A stretch of 64,000 nt of DNA. Source: Deroplatys truncata (taxonomy: Eukaryota > Arthropoda > Insecta > Mantodea > Mantidae). Positions 1 to 10,447 of this stretch are shown here, in pieces. Each line of letters opens with the position of its first letter. The stretch's first letter is position 1. Under the pieces are notes generated by a model, which was not told the DNA's origin, searched no databases, and saw only the letters and a program-made list of their open reading frames with translations. Made by a program: the position numbers and the translations under genes. Where the stretch lies: positions 114,185,692 through 114,249,691 of the forward strand of contig CM060978.1 of assembly GCA_030765065.1 (NCBI GenBank). The letters run 5' to 3'.

Positions 1-290
1 CTCCTCAGCATTCCCTTTCCTCCAGCCCTTATAGTTTCTATTGCCATCTCCCAACATGTTCTTAGCACCACCCTCATCCTTATGTTTATCTGAACTGAAA
101 ACGCTGTTAAACGGTTTTGGAATAAGACTACGCCCTATGAGCTTCTTCTTATGGGGGTCTTCTGCAGCCACCTCATCGCTGACACCCTTCTCTTCACCTT
201 CTGCATCTTCTTTCGCCTCTTCCACATTCTGTCCACTGTTTCCATTGCTGTCCAGCTGTGATGCCACCAAGTTGCTATCAGCACATTGCG
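1..290 (-). CDS. Exon 2 of an unidentified divergent gene (partial, runs off the left edge)
   Basis: Read on the minus strand this is 96 codons without a stop, preceded by an acceptor (AG at 292-291 after a pyrimidine-containing stretch). The reading starts with two bases that complete a codon begun in the exon at 13372, so the phases match exactly. The product is strongly hydrophilic: a Ser/Asn/Gln-rich start, an acidic stretch (EEAKEDAEGEEKG), a basic KKK patch followed by LIGRSLIPKPFNSVF, then a Lys/Gly/Asn-rich tail. There is no membrane segment or catalytic motif. Codon usage is far more GC-rich than the surrounding intron, which argues for a real exon. I do not recognise the family; a nuclear or scaffold protein of low complexity would fit. 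The exon is open to base 1, so its 3' end is not seen. Confidence 0.62.
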
Positions 291-1776
291 CTGTAATCAT
301 GAAAAGATATATACAGAGTTAGATCAAAGTCCTGCTTTCAAAGCTTTCCTGGAAAGCTGGTATGTGGAAGTTAAATTTATAAAAAGAGTTAAAAATGGCA
401 TTGTGCATCTTATATAATTTTTGGTATCACTAAGTGACTTAAATTCCCTCATTTTAAATGCAAAACTCATATTTTTTCTACCCACATATAGTGAAATACA
501 AGCCTCCTTTGGGTGGCATGCCACAAGACATATCAAAGTATTTATTATTTTTATTATTACTTAGTTGTTGTTTAGTTAATTTCAAGTACTTATTTTCCTA
601 CAGATGCTGCACTAAATCTTGTGCTGTACTGACTTGTACATATGTGGTATTCTGGCAGAAGGGCAGTTAGTCATGTTTGTTCTGAAAATACTTATTGGGC
701 TTCAAATGATGGCATTTAACACCAATAATGCACAACTTCAGCTTCATTATTTTCATCTAATCTATCTGTTGGCCAGTGAAATTAACCATTTGGTAAAAGC
801 TGCTATTGTATATTTTAATTTTCTTGTGTACAGAAAAAAAAAAATTGATTTCATTTGCAGACATGCATACACTATTTTTGGTTCAGAGGATTAAAATTAA
901 ACAAAACTATTACCCAAACTGATTTAAAAAACAATACATATATCCCAAACATATGCATTTAAAATAAACAAACAAACAAACCAAGCTACATAAGCTGTAT
1001 ATTCGGAGGTGGTAGCATTAAGCAGGATCAACTATAAAAATGATTGATCACTGTCAAATTAAGAAAAAAGAAGACGTTAAGTAGGCAACTTCATAAAAAG
1101 TCAAATAATACACAAAAATACAAGTTATTTCATAAATGACATGCCTTGTAAATCTCAAAAGTATTACGACTAAGATGTTTCAATGCAAGTCTAAGGCAGT
1201 ATTATTTGTTTATTGCTAATATTTTAAATATACTAGTGTGTTACAATTAATTCTATGGCCTTATATGTTGTTTAAATAATACTAAGTTAAAACAAAATAT
1301 ATTTTATTAATATTTTATTAAATGTAATTTTTGCAGTATATGTAAAACAAAATCACAGAAGACGAAATTGAATGTATTTAAAATTTAATTTGGAAGTAAA
1401 GTCAAAGCAAGAATGACTGTTCAGTCAGATAACAAGTGGCATATTAAACAATTGAAAATTATTAAGTTATCTTAAAATGGCATGCTACTCAAAAAACCTT
1501 TCCTATCACGCTATAGAGTTTATCAAAAGTTTGCGATATATTTTGAAGCATTGATGTATTTGAGAACTTATATGAGGGAAAAGTACTAAGGGAAAAAAGG
1601 GGGAGGAAAGAAAAAAGAAATAAGAGCATCATAAATTTTATACTGTTTCTGTGATGCAAACTGTCTTTATTCTATGTTAAACAAATTCTGCAAAATGCAA
1701 TACATTTATATTGTGTCAGACTGCTTGCAACCCTGCATTTTTGAAGAGCTCTTAAGGAAAACTATTAAATAAATAA

Positions 1777-1825
<49 letters not shown>

Positions 1826-2140
1826 GTAGAGACACACTATTTAAAATATTAGAGTTGGAGACCTATAACTATGAAATTGAAGATGTCCTATTTTAATATT
1901 TATTATTGACTTAATCCCAATTATCAGTTTAGAAGCAGGAACTCGGGTTTTAAAAGACATACTGGTGATATGGGACTTTTAACTAACCCTGTATAATTTT
2001 GTATGTAACCATATATAGTTAACCATATGTTGGATACAAACAACAGCTATTTCTCTTATGTCATGAAACATTTACAAAATTTCCTCCTGATATTTGCAAC
2101 AATGAAGTCAGTAAGAACTACCACAAACTGAATATATTCT
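291..2140. other. Intron sequence of the minus-strand gene, no gene seen
   Basis: AT-rich intronic sequence. Apart from the (AAT)n tract near 1.8 kb I see no coding signal, repeat end or RNA gene. Short open frames here have no protein character. Confidence 0.5.
1779..1825. repeat. (AAT)n microsatellite
   Basis: About 15 uninterrupted AAT/ATA units, preceded by an AAATAAATAAATTA stretch. It may be the tail of a worn retroelement but nothing upstream is recognisable. Confidence 0.9.
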
Positions 2141-2143
2141 GTT

Positions 2144-2338
2144 GGCCTGGATGGTACAGCTGGTTGAGTTGGATTGCCCAAGGTGCAGATTCGATCCCAA
2201 TCCAGGGCCTATCGCATTAGTATGCAGAAATGCAACAGACTGTCAATAGATTTACTGTCATGTAAAATAGCACTCGCAGGACAACTCTGGCACGCAGACA
2301 TGACCTCTGCAGTTGCTAGTGTCATTAAATAAATTTAG
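2144..2338 (+). mobile_element. SINE family B, tRNA-derived
   Basis: The head is tRNA-like: an A-box-like segment (GGTACAGCTGGTTGAG) and a B-box (AGATTCGATCCC). The body contains TAGATTTACTGTCATGTAAA and a CTCTGGCACGC segment, and ends in CATTAAATAAAT. The same body recurs at 60984-61200 and, 5'-truncated, at 59486-59580, which identifies it as a dispersed family. Confidence 0.7.
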
Positions 2339-3045
2339 CAAACATTACTAGGCTATCTTCTAATTTATGTTTTCGGAAATTAAATAAGCACTACAAGACA
2401 TTCTACCCTCCTATGACCTGCAAACACTTGCATAATTTTTTTTAAAGTAAGAAACTAGAATGTTGTGTATAAAAATCATTTGCTTTATGCTAATGTCCTG
2501 CGTCTATGAAAAGAAAATATTTTATGAAACTCAACAAAGTATTTTTAAGAATCATCCACATCTATCTCTGCAAAAGTGCTATTAATATTAAACTCTGGTA
2601 GTTTATGCCCAGTTTTAGATTAAAATATACATAAACTTTTCAGTAAAAGCTATCTCAATTCCTAGTTGCAGGCATGGCATCTGCAACAGTGAATGAATGT
2701 AATCCTGAAGCTGTATACGTTTTCTTTCCCTAAAGTTTCCAAGGTAGGAATTGGTACAATTGTAGTTGATCTTTTGGGTTTTTGATATAGAATTTGAATT
2801 TTTTTGTTAAAAAAATTGATTACACAATTATTACATTATTATACCTATAATGGTTATGAGTGCAACATGTTTAGTTTTTCAACCATAGTAGTTTTACTGT
2901 ATGTGATAAGAAGTTAAAAATTAAGAACTTGGAAGGGTATGAAAGACAAATATAGAACAGGTGTGATACATGGAATAGTAAATTCATATTGCTCTTACTT
3001 ATGATTATTATTTATTAGAGTTGACAAGCATACATATTAATAAAA
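2339..3045. other. Intron sequence, nothing recognised
   Basis: AT-rich sequence with no repeat family, coding or RNA signal that I can support. Confidence 0.45.
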
Positions 3046-3366
3046 TTAATACAGTTCGAAGCTGCTGAAATGAGATTTTTGAAAAGTGTTGCAGGCTATA
3101 CTCCTCTAGACAAAAAAAAGTAACAAGGGTATTCGAAATGAATTGAACATTTTTATGCTTATTGATAGAATTATGCAGTATCAATATAGTTGGAAAGAGC
3201 ATATGGGAAGCACGTTGGAAGACCATGATCCAAAACTATTAATGAATTATAGACCTTGCAGCAGAAGGGGTGTAGATCGCCCACAAAAGAGATGGACTGA
3301 ACAATTCCAACTCCCATGGAACCAGGAGGCTTAATCTTTGAACTTGTTGATGATGATGAATAAATA
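3046..3366 (+). pseudogene. Degenerate 3' end of a LINE reverse-transcriptase ORF
   Basis: Frames broken by several stops and shifts still read as the C-terminal end of an insect LINE polymerase: AAEMRFLKSVAGYTPLDK, then a basic segment resembling RDVGRPRKRW (here read from CRSPTKEMD in a shifted frame), then a GATGATGATGAATAAAT tail typical of these elements. The 5' part is absent. Old, non-functional. Confidence 0.6.
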
Positions 3367-3483
3367 TTAACAGATTTAACAATAATGAGTGATAACAATA
3401 TATTTAAACTGAACTTCTGAAAATTATACTGCTTGAACCTCATGTCATTTTTACTACTGAAAATACTTAGAACATTAACTAAG

Positions 3484-3770
3484 GTCGTCTTCCGTGGTAC
3501 AGTGGTTACCATGCTAGCCTCTACTTCCCAAGGTCGCAGGTTCAAACCTGGCGAAGGGTGATGGATTTTTTTTTTGGGCGTAAAAATTCTTGGTATGGCT
3601 TCCTTCGGAAGGGAAGTGTCGTAGATTTATGGCATGTGAAAGAACCTCAAGCCTGTTAAAGAGGCCTCTGAGCAAAATTTCCGTCTTTCACGCCCAATAT
3701 AGAATGGGACGCTAAGGACCATAGCAGTTAAAGAGTGTCCATAAATAAAACTCAATTTAATTTAATTTAA
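3484..3770 (+). mobile_element. SINE family A, tRNA-derived
   Basis: The tRNA-related head has an A-box (TGGTACAGTGG at 3495-3505) and a B-box (GGTTCAAACCT at 3539-3549). The roughly 200-bp body contains a short palindromic CTTCCTTCGGAAGGGAAG segment and TTTCACGCCCAATATAGAATG. It ends in an (AATTT)n tail. Minus-strand relatives with the same body are at 18672-18955, 43357-43605 and 52716-52992. Confidence 0.8.
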
Positions 3771-5080
3771 ACATTAACTAAACCAACAAAGAGTTTCATA
3801 AAAATCATGTTAATATTCAGCATGATTGAAGAGGAACATGATTCCTAATTTGTGCTTTAATATTATTAAAAACCAACTGTACAAACATTAGGCTTTACCC
3901 AGATTTCCACTTAAAAATAATAATTTAAAAAAAAAACTGATATAAATTCTCACTGCCAAATAATTGAACTACATATTCTGTGAAAAAAAAAAGGATATAA
4001 TGTATAGTTTTAGGACACATTTCTGTTTTCCTCCTATTTCCTATATTTCATGGGCAAACCCCATCAAAGAAACAGTTTAAAGAAAATATATGCTGCCATT
4101 TTAACTATTTATTCATTTCATTCATAACTTCACATTCTCTTTCTGATTATAGGTGGGTATTCTTTTTGTTAAAAAATGTATTAGTAAAGCAATAGTTAAG
4201 CCTTAATCATTTGTATACAACACAGAAGCAATATTAACATTGGCTTAGATTAAGATAGTGAAATTGAATTTTAGCAGAATAACCTCATTTTATTTACTAC
4301 TCTTCACTGTGGTTTTTCCCATGTTTCTGTTTTTCATTTGTATAATTTTCAGCATTATCATATGAACAAATCTCCTTAAAGAAGTTATTTTGTTGAATTT
4401 TTACCAAATTACTGTTAGTTATTATTCATTTAACATTTTTATCAGATTTCATTAGTCAACTATATTAAAATGAGTATTCTCTCTTTATGTAACTTTCTTA
4501 TAATTTCTTAAATATGCTTAAAATGATCAGTGAGTTCAGTCTGCTGATGTGCAGCATATATGGAGCTCTTACTTCAATTCTTAAAATACTAAGAAACATG
4601 CAATTATCCACAATAACATTTTAACGTAGGGAAACCATGTAGTCCCTGGTACCTCTGGTTATAAAGGAGTAGAGAAATAATGATAATACTTTATTATTAT
4701 TATTGGAATTTCTATAATGCTGGTAACTGGTAAGATTGTATCAGCATTACTGGTGTGCTGGAATTTTGAAAGTGATGTGTACCTTCCTTTGAGAACCACT
4801 GGCGTAGGCATTTTGCTATGCAGTTATGTAATACCTGATCTCCTTCTCATACGACAATTGTATAAGATTTATTTACGCAAAATGAAGTTAAAAGGCCAAA
4901 GAATAACTGTCTATCTGCTTTTTAAATTATAGATAATGCTCCTAAAAACAAATCCTTTCTATTCAGAGTATACTGTTCAGTGAGGAACAAAATCTTGTCA
5001 GTCAAGTGTTTTTATACAGAGTGGAACAGGTCATCTTGTTATTCCAGAATTGCTTTTTTCCCAGAACATATGCAGAAGTG
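3771..5080. other. Intron sequence, nothing recognised
   Basis: AT-rich sequence between the SINE and the first R1 remnant. No supported gene; the open frame at 4717-4932 has no recognisable character. Confidence 0.45.
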
Positions 5081-5084
5081 ATCT

Positions 5085-5550
5085 AAAAGGGTGCATGCAT
5101 GCATGTGTGTTTGTGTCTGTGGGGGTGAGAGAGAGAACAGCATAACTGAAAACCAAATTGTTGGATAAATAAACTAGGTATTTTAGTTCAGTATCTTACA
5201 TGTGACAAAAATTTTCACCTAACTACCATTAGTTTGGAAAATGTTTAGTCATTTTTTTTATTTTCTCAAAAATGGCTCCAATAATTGTGATTAAAATTGC
5301 ATATGTTTAAGATAAAAGTATCCCTATCTTGAATTTCTTGTGAACAGCCTGTACAATCCTCTTTGTTTTAAATGAATTTTGTACCATTCTGTGTAACTGC
5401 TAAACCATAAGATATGGGCAAACATTTAGTCCACAACAAATGTAGATTTCATTGCAAATCTAATTTTGTAAAATAAATTTTTTGTTGCATTAACCATTTC
5501 CGAGATATTTGCTACCATTGGTTTGAATTTTCCACTGCTTTATCATACAT
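5085..5550 (+). mobile_element. R1 repeat, old 5'-truncated copy
   Basis: Begins in the (TG)n/GA tract and continues through the R1 landmarks AACAGCATAACT, TTCAGTATCTT, TTTTCTCAAAAATGGCTC, CATATGTTTAAGAT and AAACCATAAGA. It is highly diverged and ends where the next copy starts. Confidence 0.7.
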
Positions 5551-5552
5551 TC

Positions 5553-6295
5553 TTACTTTCTCTACTGTTTGCTTATGGTAAGTACAGGAAATATTACATT
5601 TCACTTAAAAATTAGATGTTAAATTTCACCAGAAATATATATTTCTGAATAATCAAAAAGAAAAAGCATTTTTAGAAAAACTTCTGTGTGTATCTGTGAA
5701 TAGCATAACCCAAAAACCAAAGGTTAGTTAAGTACCACACTTGGCATTTAAGTTCAGCATCCTCCAAGGATGCAACACAAAGATTTTAAAGAAAATGCTC
5801 CCACCTCAAACTACTCTTTACATGAAACGAATTTCATTATTTTGGATTTTCTCAAAAATGGCTCTAATAATTTTGATTAAATTATCATATGTTTAAGATA
5901 TTTGTATGACAAAATGTATGTCTTGAATTCTCAGAGAACAGCCTGTGAAGTTCTCATCATCCTGAATGACGTTTGTATAATTTGTAAATGCTAAGAGCTT
6001 ATTACACAAAAAATGCAGATCTTTCACACAACTTATGTCCAAATAAAATTTGTTGTAGAACCATTTCTGAGATATTCTTTGTTATTGATCTGAATTTCCA
6101 AAAATATTTTATATTTCTCTCAACTGCAATTTGCTATCCCCCCTTTTTTTCTTTCTTTTCTGTGTTCATGCAAAGAGAATGGAATTTCAAAGTCATCACA
6201 TAGCAACCAGCTTTGAAAAGATTTGACTATCACTTTAGCTTATAACATTCTTCTCATGCCTACAATGAAATGTGTAAATGTGAGGAAAAGGTTAT
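5553..6295 (+). mobile_element. R1 repeat, old copy
   Basis: Starts with ACTTTCTCTACTG and a degenerate GTAAGTA palindrome. It carries a short TG tract, then AATAGCATAACCC, TTTTCTCAAAAATGGCTC and CATGCAAAGAGAATGGAAT. It lacks the canonical 3' hairpin and resembles the second, older R1 subfamily (as at 29738 and 33332). Confidence 0.72.
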
Positions 6296-8175
6296 TCAAC
6301 AGACCTATCAGCTACTATTACCCTGTTTCCTAGAACAGTTGGCAGCATGCTTGCGGGATATACTAGAGGACCAAGGTTTAATTATTGAAACTTTAAAGTT
6401 CTATATATTCTTAAATAAATTTTAGACAAATTCTGTGAATCATTAGCATAATATAAGAATCTGTCTTTATTTGTCTGTAATTAATTACAATATCAAATTG
6501 CATGAATATTCTCCTTCACTTTTAATGGAATACCTGCTCATTTACAATAACTTACTAAATGATGTAGAGAAATGGTAATCAATCAAAATATTTAAAAACC
6601 ACCTGTAAACCCATATATTTTATGTACAATAATTTTTATTCCATGGGAGAATATCCAAGTAGCTACACAGATATATTTGCCTACTGTTTGCTTATGCCTG
6701 TATTGCAGTTTCAGTGTTTCTATGTTATTTTCAATTTTAATGTACATATTTTATTAAGTTAAATTTGTCAAAATAATTAAGATATTGGTTTCAGCCTTTA
6801 GAGTGCTCATTTAGATTAGAGGTAGTATGGTCAATGCCATGAATAACCTGTAGTGGGTTTCATAGTATTCGGCAACACACAATGCACGCAAGTCCATCTT
6901 TGAAACAAAACATTATGTAATAATATAACCATCCAGCAAAGGGCTCAGTAGCTTGTAGCATGTCACCATGGTTTTACCTGTGTTACAAACACCATGCCTG
7001 ATTTAGACTGTATTGTATTTTAAGATGTTTTTCATTATACTTCTTACAGATTACTAGTTGAGTTCAAAGACAATTTTATTAAACTGCCACTACACCATAC
7101 AAGCTATATCCTTAATTCCACAAAAACTCAACATAACCTAAAGCCCATGTACATGTCTTTTCTTCTACAGCAGCCTTAAATTCAATACGGCCATCCTTGA
7201 AATATGGGAACTCAAAATTAAAGTGTGGAGAGCAGTGTTCATAAACTATTTTAATACCTACAAAAAATTCCTTTTAAAAGTATGACTATATTAGCTTATG
7301 TGTGTCTCCCATACATAGAAAAGGAGACATTTTGGTGAAAAGGAGAAAACTGTTTCCTACATAAACACTGGCTTTGCTGTTCTCATAGTTACATCAAAAT
7401 AGCTACCTCGAGCTAAACAAATCTAATAAGATTAAACAGCTCAGAAAAATCAAGAAGACTATGGAATATTAGCACTCTAAATTCGTATTCAGATAGTTAT
7501 GCCTGTACAATTTAATATTAATATAGAATTTTCTTTTTAAATATTAATAAAGACGTTTAGCAAAGTGATAGCCTATGTTGGACCATTGAAGAAATGGTTC
7601 AAATAAAACGAGAGGTTTTCAAGATACCTTCAAATAAAATTTGCTATTAGGTTTCCTCTTTATATATTAGGAGTAGTATAATTTATGCATTCAGTGTATT
7701 TATACAGTCATGAACAGTAAGAATGAGGTATGTACAGACATAGTCAATTCAGATTACACGTAATAATAATTACATATAAATATACAGGATAGAGAACCTT
7801 TACCAATTATATTACTACATGCAACTGTTTTTATTTTTAAAAGGAAGTTGCCATCACCAAATATTCAAATAGAAATATCATGTGAGTTAGAAATGTTGTG
7901 CAACACAAATTTTCATCCACCACCAAGTTGTCTATCATGCAGTACCACACAATGATAACTTACTTTTGCAATGATTTTCATTTATATAATAAGCATAACA
8001 TGAGCATATTACATGCACTAAATAGATATGGAGGCTATTTAAGTATAAGTTTAGAATTCATAACAGTTACCAAAGAATTGCTAGATATAGTAATAGGCCT
8101 TTTTCGCATACATACGTTTTAAGAATATCTCTATATTATATAACTATATTATGTACCTCTAATTATATAAAATAT
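6296..8175. other. Intron sequence, nothing recognised
   Basis: About 1.9 kb of AT-rich sequence. I found no coding exon, repeat boundary or RNA gene. Confidence 0.45.
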
Positions 8176-8878
8176 CTCTGTAAATTGGTTCAGATCTTAC
8201 TTAACAAACAGGGTCCAGACCAGAATCAATGGTTGTGATTCAGAACCACATGTTATTACTAAAGATGTCCCACAAGGTTCTACACTTGGCCGTTTGTTAT
8301 TTTTAATATTTATAAATGACTTGCCATATTATCTTAGCAAACAAAAGCTGTGCTTTTTGCAGATGATACCAGTGTACTTATATTTGAAAAGTCATATCAG
8401 CAATTAAGAAATTCTGCCAATAAAGTATTCGAACAACTCAACTTTTGGTTTGAAGCTAATAAGCTATGACAAAACCAACTTTATTCAATTTCAAACTAAG
8501 CATAAACAAGTGAATGAGTTAACAATCAGGTACAACAATTACACAATAAATAAGGTATCCGATACAAAATTTCTTGGGCTTCAAATAGATGTGGAGGTCA
8601 GCTGGAGAAAGCAAATAAAAATCATGCAACCAAGCCTTAGGTCAGCTTGCTTTGCTTTAAGCAAACTAAAAATTTGCTCCACCAAAATTCCTTAAGAACA
8701 GCATATTTTGCCTACTTTCACTCCCTGTTGCAATATGGAATAATCTTCTGGGGCAATTCGGCGCATAGAAAGCACATATTTATGTTACAAAACCGCCGTA
8801 TATATTATTTGCGGTGTTGGGTCCCGTCATTCCTGTAGGCCCTTATTCAAAACCCCAAAAATTCTTACTCTTACCGGT

Positions 8879-8922
<44 letters not shown>
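8879..8922. repeat. (AT)n microsatellite
   Basis: About 22 AT units inside the LINE relic. Confidence 0.95.
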
Positions 8923-8924
<2 letters not shown>

Positions 8925-9154
8925 TCTCTTGAGCTTCTTACAGATAATTACGACAACTTCACAACAAACCTTGCTGTGCATAACCACAATACAAGGCATG
9001 CAGGCAATTTGCATAGACCAGCAAATAGCTGAAAACTGTTCTAAAAAGGATGTTACTGTTCTGCAATAACAATTTATAATAATCTTCAATGCTACCTAAA
9101 ACTATTAGGCAAACCTAATCAACTTAAAATCCTTAAGAAAGTTAAAGTCTTTTT

Positions 9155-9317
9155 ACTTTCTCTACTACGTATAGTAAGTAGGGGAAGTATTGCATTCCAC
9201 CCAAAAATTCGATACTGAGATTTCACCGGAAATACATGTTTTGAGACCTCCTGAATCCAAAAAAAGCATTTTTGGAAACATGTCCGTGTGTGTGTCTGTG
9301 TGTGTGTGTGTGTGTGT

Positions 9318-9368
<51 letters not shown>

Positions 9369-10058
9369 CAGCATAACTCAAAAACGAACAGTCGGATAAG
9401 CACCAAACTTGGTATTTAGGTTCAGTATCTTCCAGCGATGCGACACGAAGGTTTTCAAGAAAATCCCCCCATCCCAGACTACCCTTTACATGGAAGATTT
9501 TTCGAAAATTTTCATTTTCTCAAAAATGACTATAACGATTTTGATGAAAATATCATATGTTTAAGATAATGTCATGAGAAATGAAATGTATATCTCGAAT
9601 TTTCTGGGAATGTCTCCAAAAGTATTCTTCATTGTGAACGACTTTTGCATAACTGGTAAACCATAAGAGATAGACAAAATTTTACTACACAAAAAATGTA
9701 GATCGCGTTAAAATACAAAACTTATATCATATACATTTCTTTTGTTGAGTGAACCGTTTTCGAGATATTGCTTGTTATTTCCTTAAATTTTCCAATACTT
9801 ATACTTTTTCTCAAATTCGTTATTCATTTCTTTTATGTCCTGGACATGCAAAGAGAATGGAATGCGCCACATAGCAACCAGCGTTAAAATATTTGACTAT
9901 CGCTTAAAAGCTACCATATTTCCCTTGCATCTACAAGAAAATTACCAATAAGATTGACATCTTGATATCTCGATTAACATGAAGCATATGGAGAATAGGC
10001 ATTTGTAAAATTAGATTGTACAAGAGTAGAGAAAGTCATGTGAGTGTAACACATCAGA
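9155..10058 (+). mobile_element. R1 repeat, complete copy inserted in the LINE
   Basis: A well-preserved copy running from ACTTTCTCTACT to CACATCAGA. It sits inside a T-tract: TTTT on the left and TTTTTT on the right. The interrupted LINE reading frame resumes immediately afterwards, which fixes both ends. It has an inverted repeat of the first 12 bases 22 nt from the 3' end, followed by an ATGTG/CACAT hairpin. The internal (TG)n tract is expanded to about 75 bp. No protein-coding capacity is apparent; the long HTHTHT frames are translated microsatellite. Confidence 0.9.
9286..9366. repeat. (TG)n microsatellite inside R1
   Basis: Two TCTG interruptions in a roughly 75-bp GT tract. Other R1 copies have 10-30 bp at the same position. 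Confidence 0.95.
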
Positions 10059-10447
10059 TTTTTTATATACTAACTCCCCATATACTATGGAAGAATTTTT
10101 TAATATGTCGTGCAACATATAAATATTCAATACACAGAGCAGATGGCATATGATGGTTACTTACACTTATTTGTTACTGTTGTCCTACTGTAATGCATGT
10201 TGAGATGTTTACTCTTGGAATGGTGATGGTTTAGAAATTTTCATCTCTTGGACAATGCATAATGCGGAGAGAAAGAGAGAGGGGGGAGGAGAAATGTTCT
10301 TGGTGTTGAGTGTGTTACTAGCTTAAAAAAAAGTTCTTGGTGCTGGATATGTTTATTAGTTATGCTGCATTCTTCATAACTGTATGATGTGTTTTATATG
10401 CCTGAGCGTTGCTCACAGTGGGGCCAAATGAATGAACAAACAAACAA

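Larger units (their letters stand above)
8178..10447 (+). pseudogene. Jockey-like LINE, 5'-truncated and frameshifted, split by an R1 copy
   Basis: The fragment starts inside the reverse-transcriptase domain: WFRSYLTNR, then a VPQGSTLG motif and LLFLIFINDLP. In a neighbouring frame VLFADDTSVLIF preserves the catalytic Asp-Asp pair. The thumb region follows (FLGLQIDVEVSWRKQI, then a broken YFHSLLQYGIIFWG). An (AT)n tract replaces part of the C-terminal region at 8879-8922. The C-terminal codons continue after the R1 insertion at 9155-10058 (LKKVK before it, LYTNSPYTMEEFF after it). The 3' end is AATGAATGAACAAACAAAC near 10428-10446. Several frameshifts make it inactive. The fold and motif order place it in the Jockey/I group; the exact clade is not determined. 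Confidence 0.75.

Noticed and set aside
2144..2338. Functional tRNA gene
   Set aside because: A- and B-box-like motifs are present but no cloverleaf can be drawn, and the body is a dispersed SINE; the same applies to the other SINE heads.
9119..9406. Open frames rich in His-Thr or Cys-Val across the TG tract
   Set aside because: They are translations of a (TG)n microsatellite inside R1; no start context or family.
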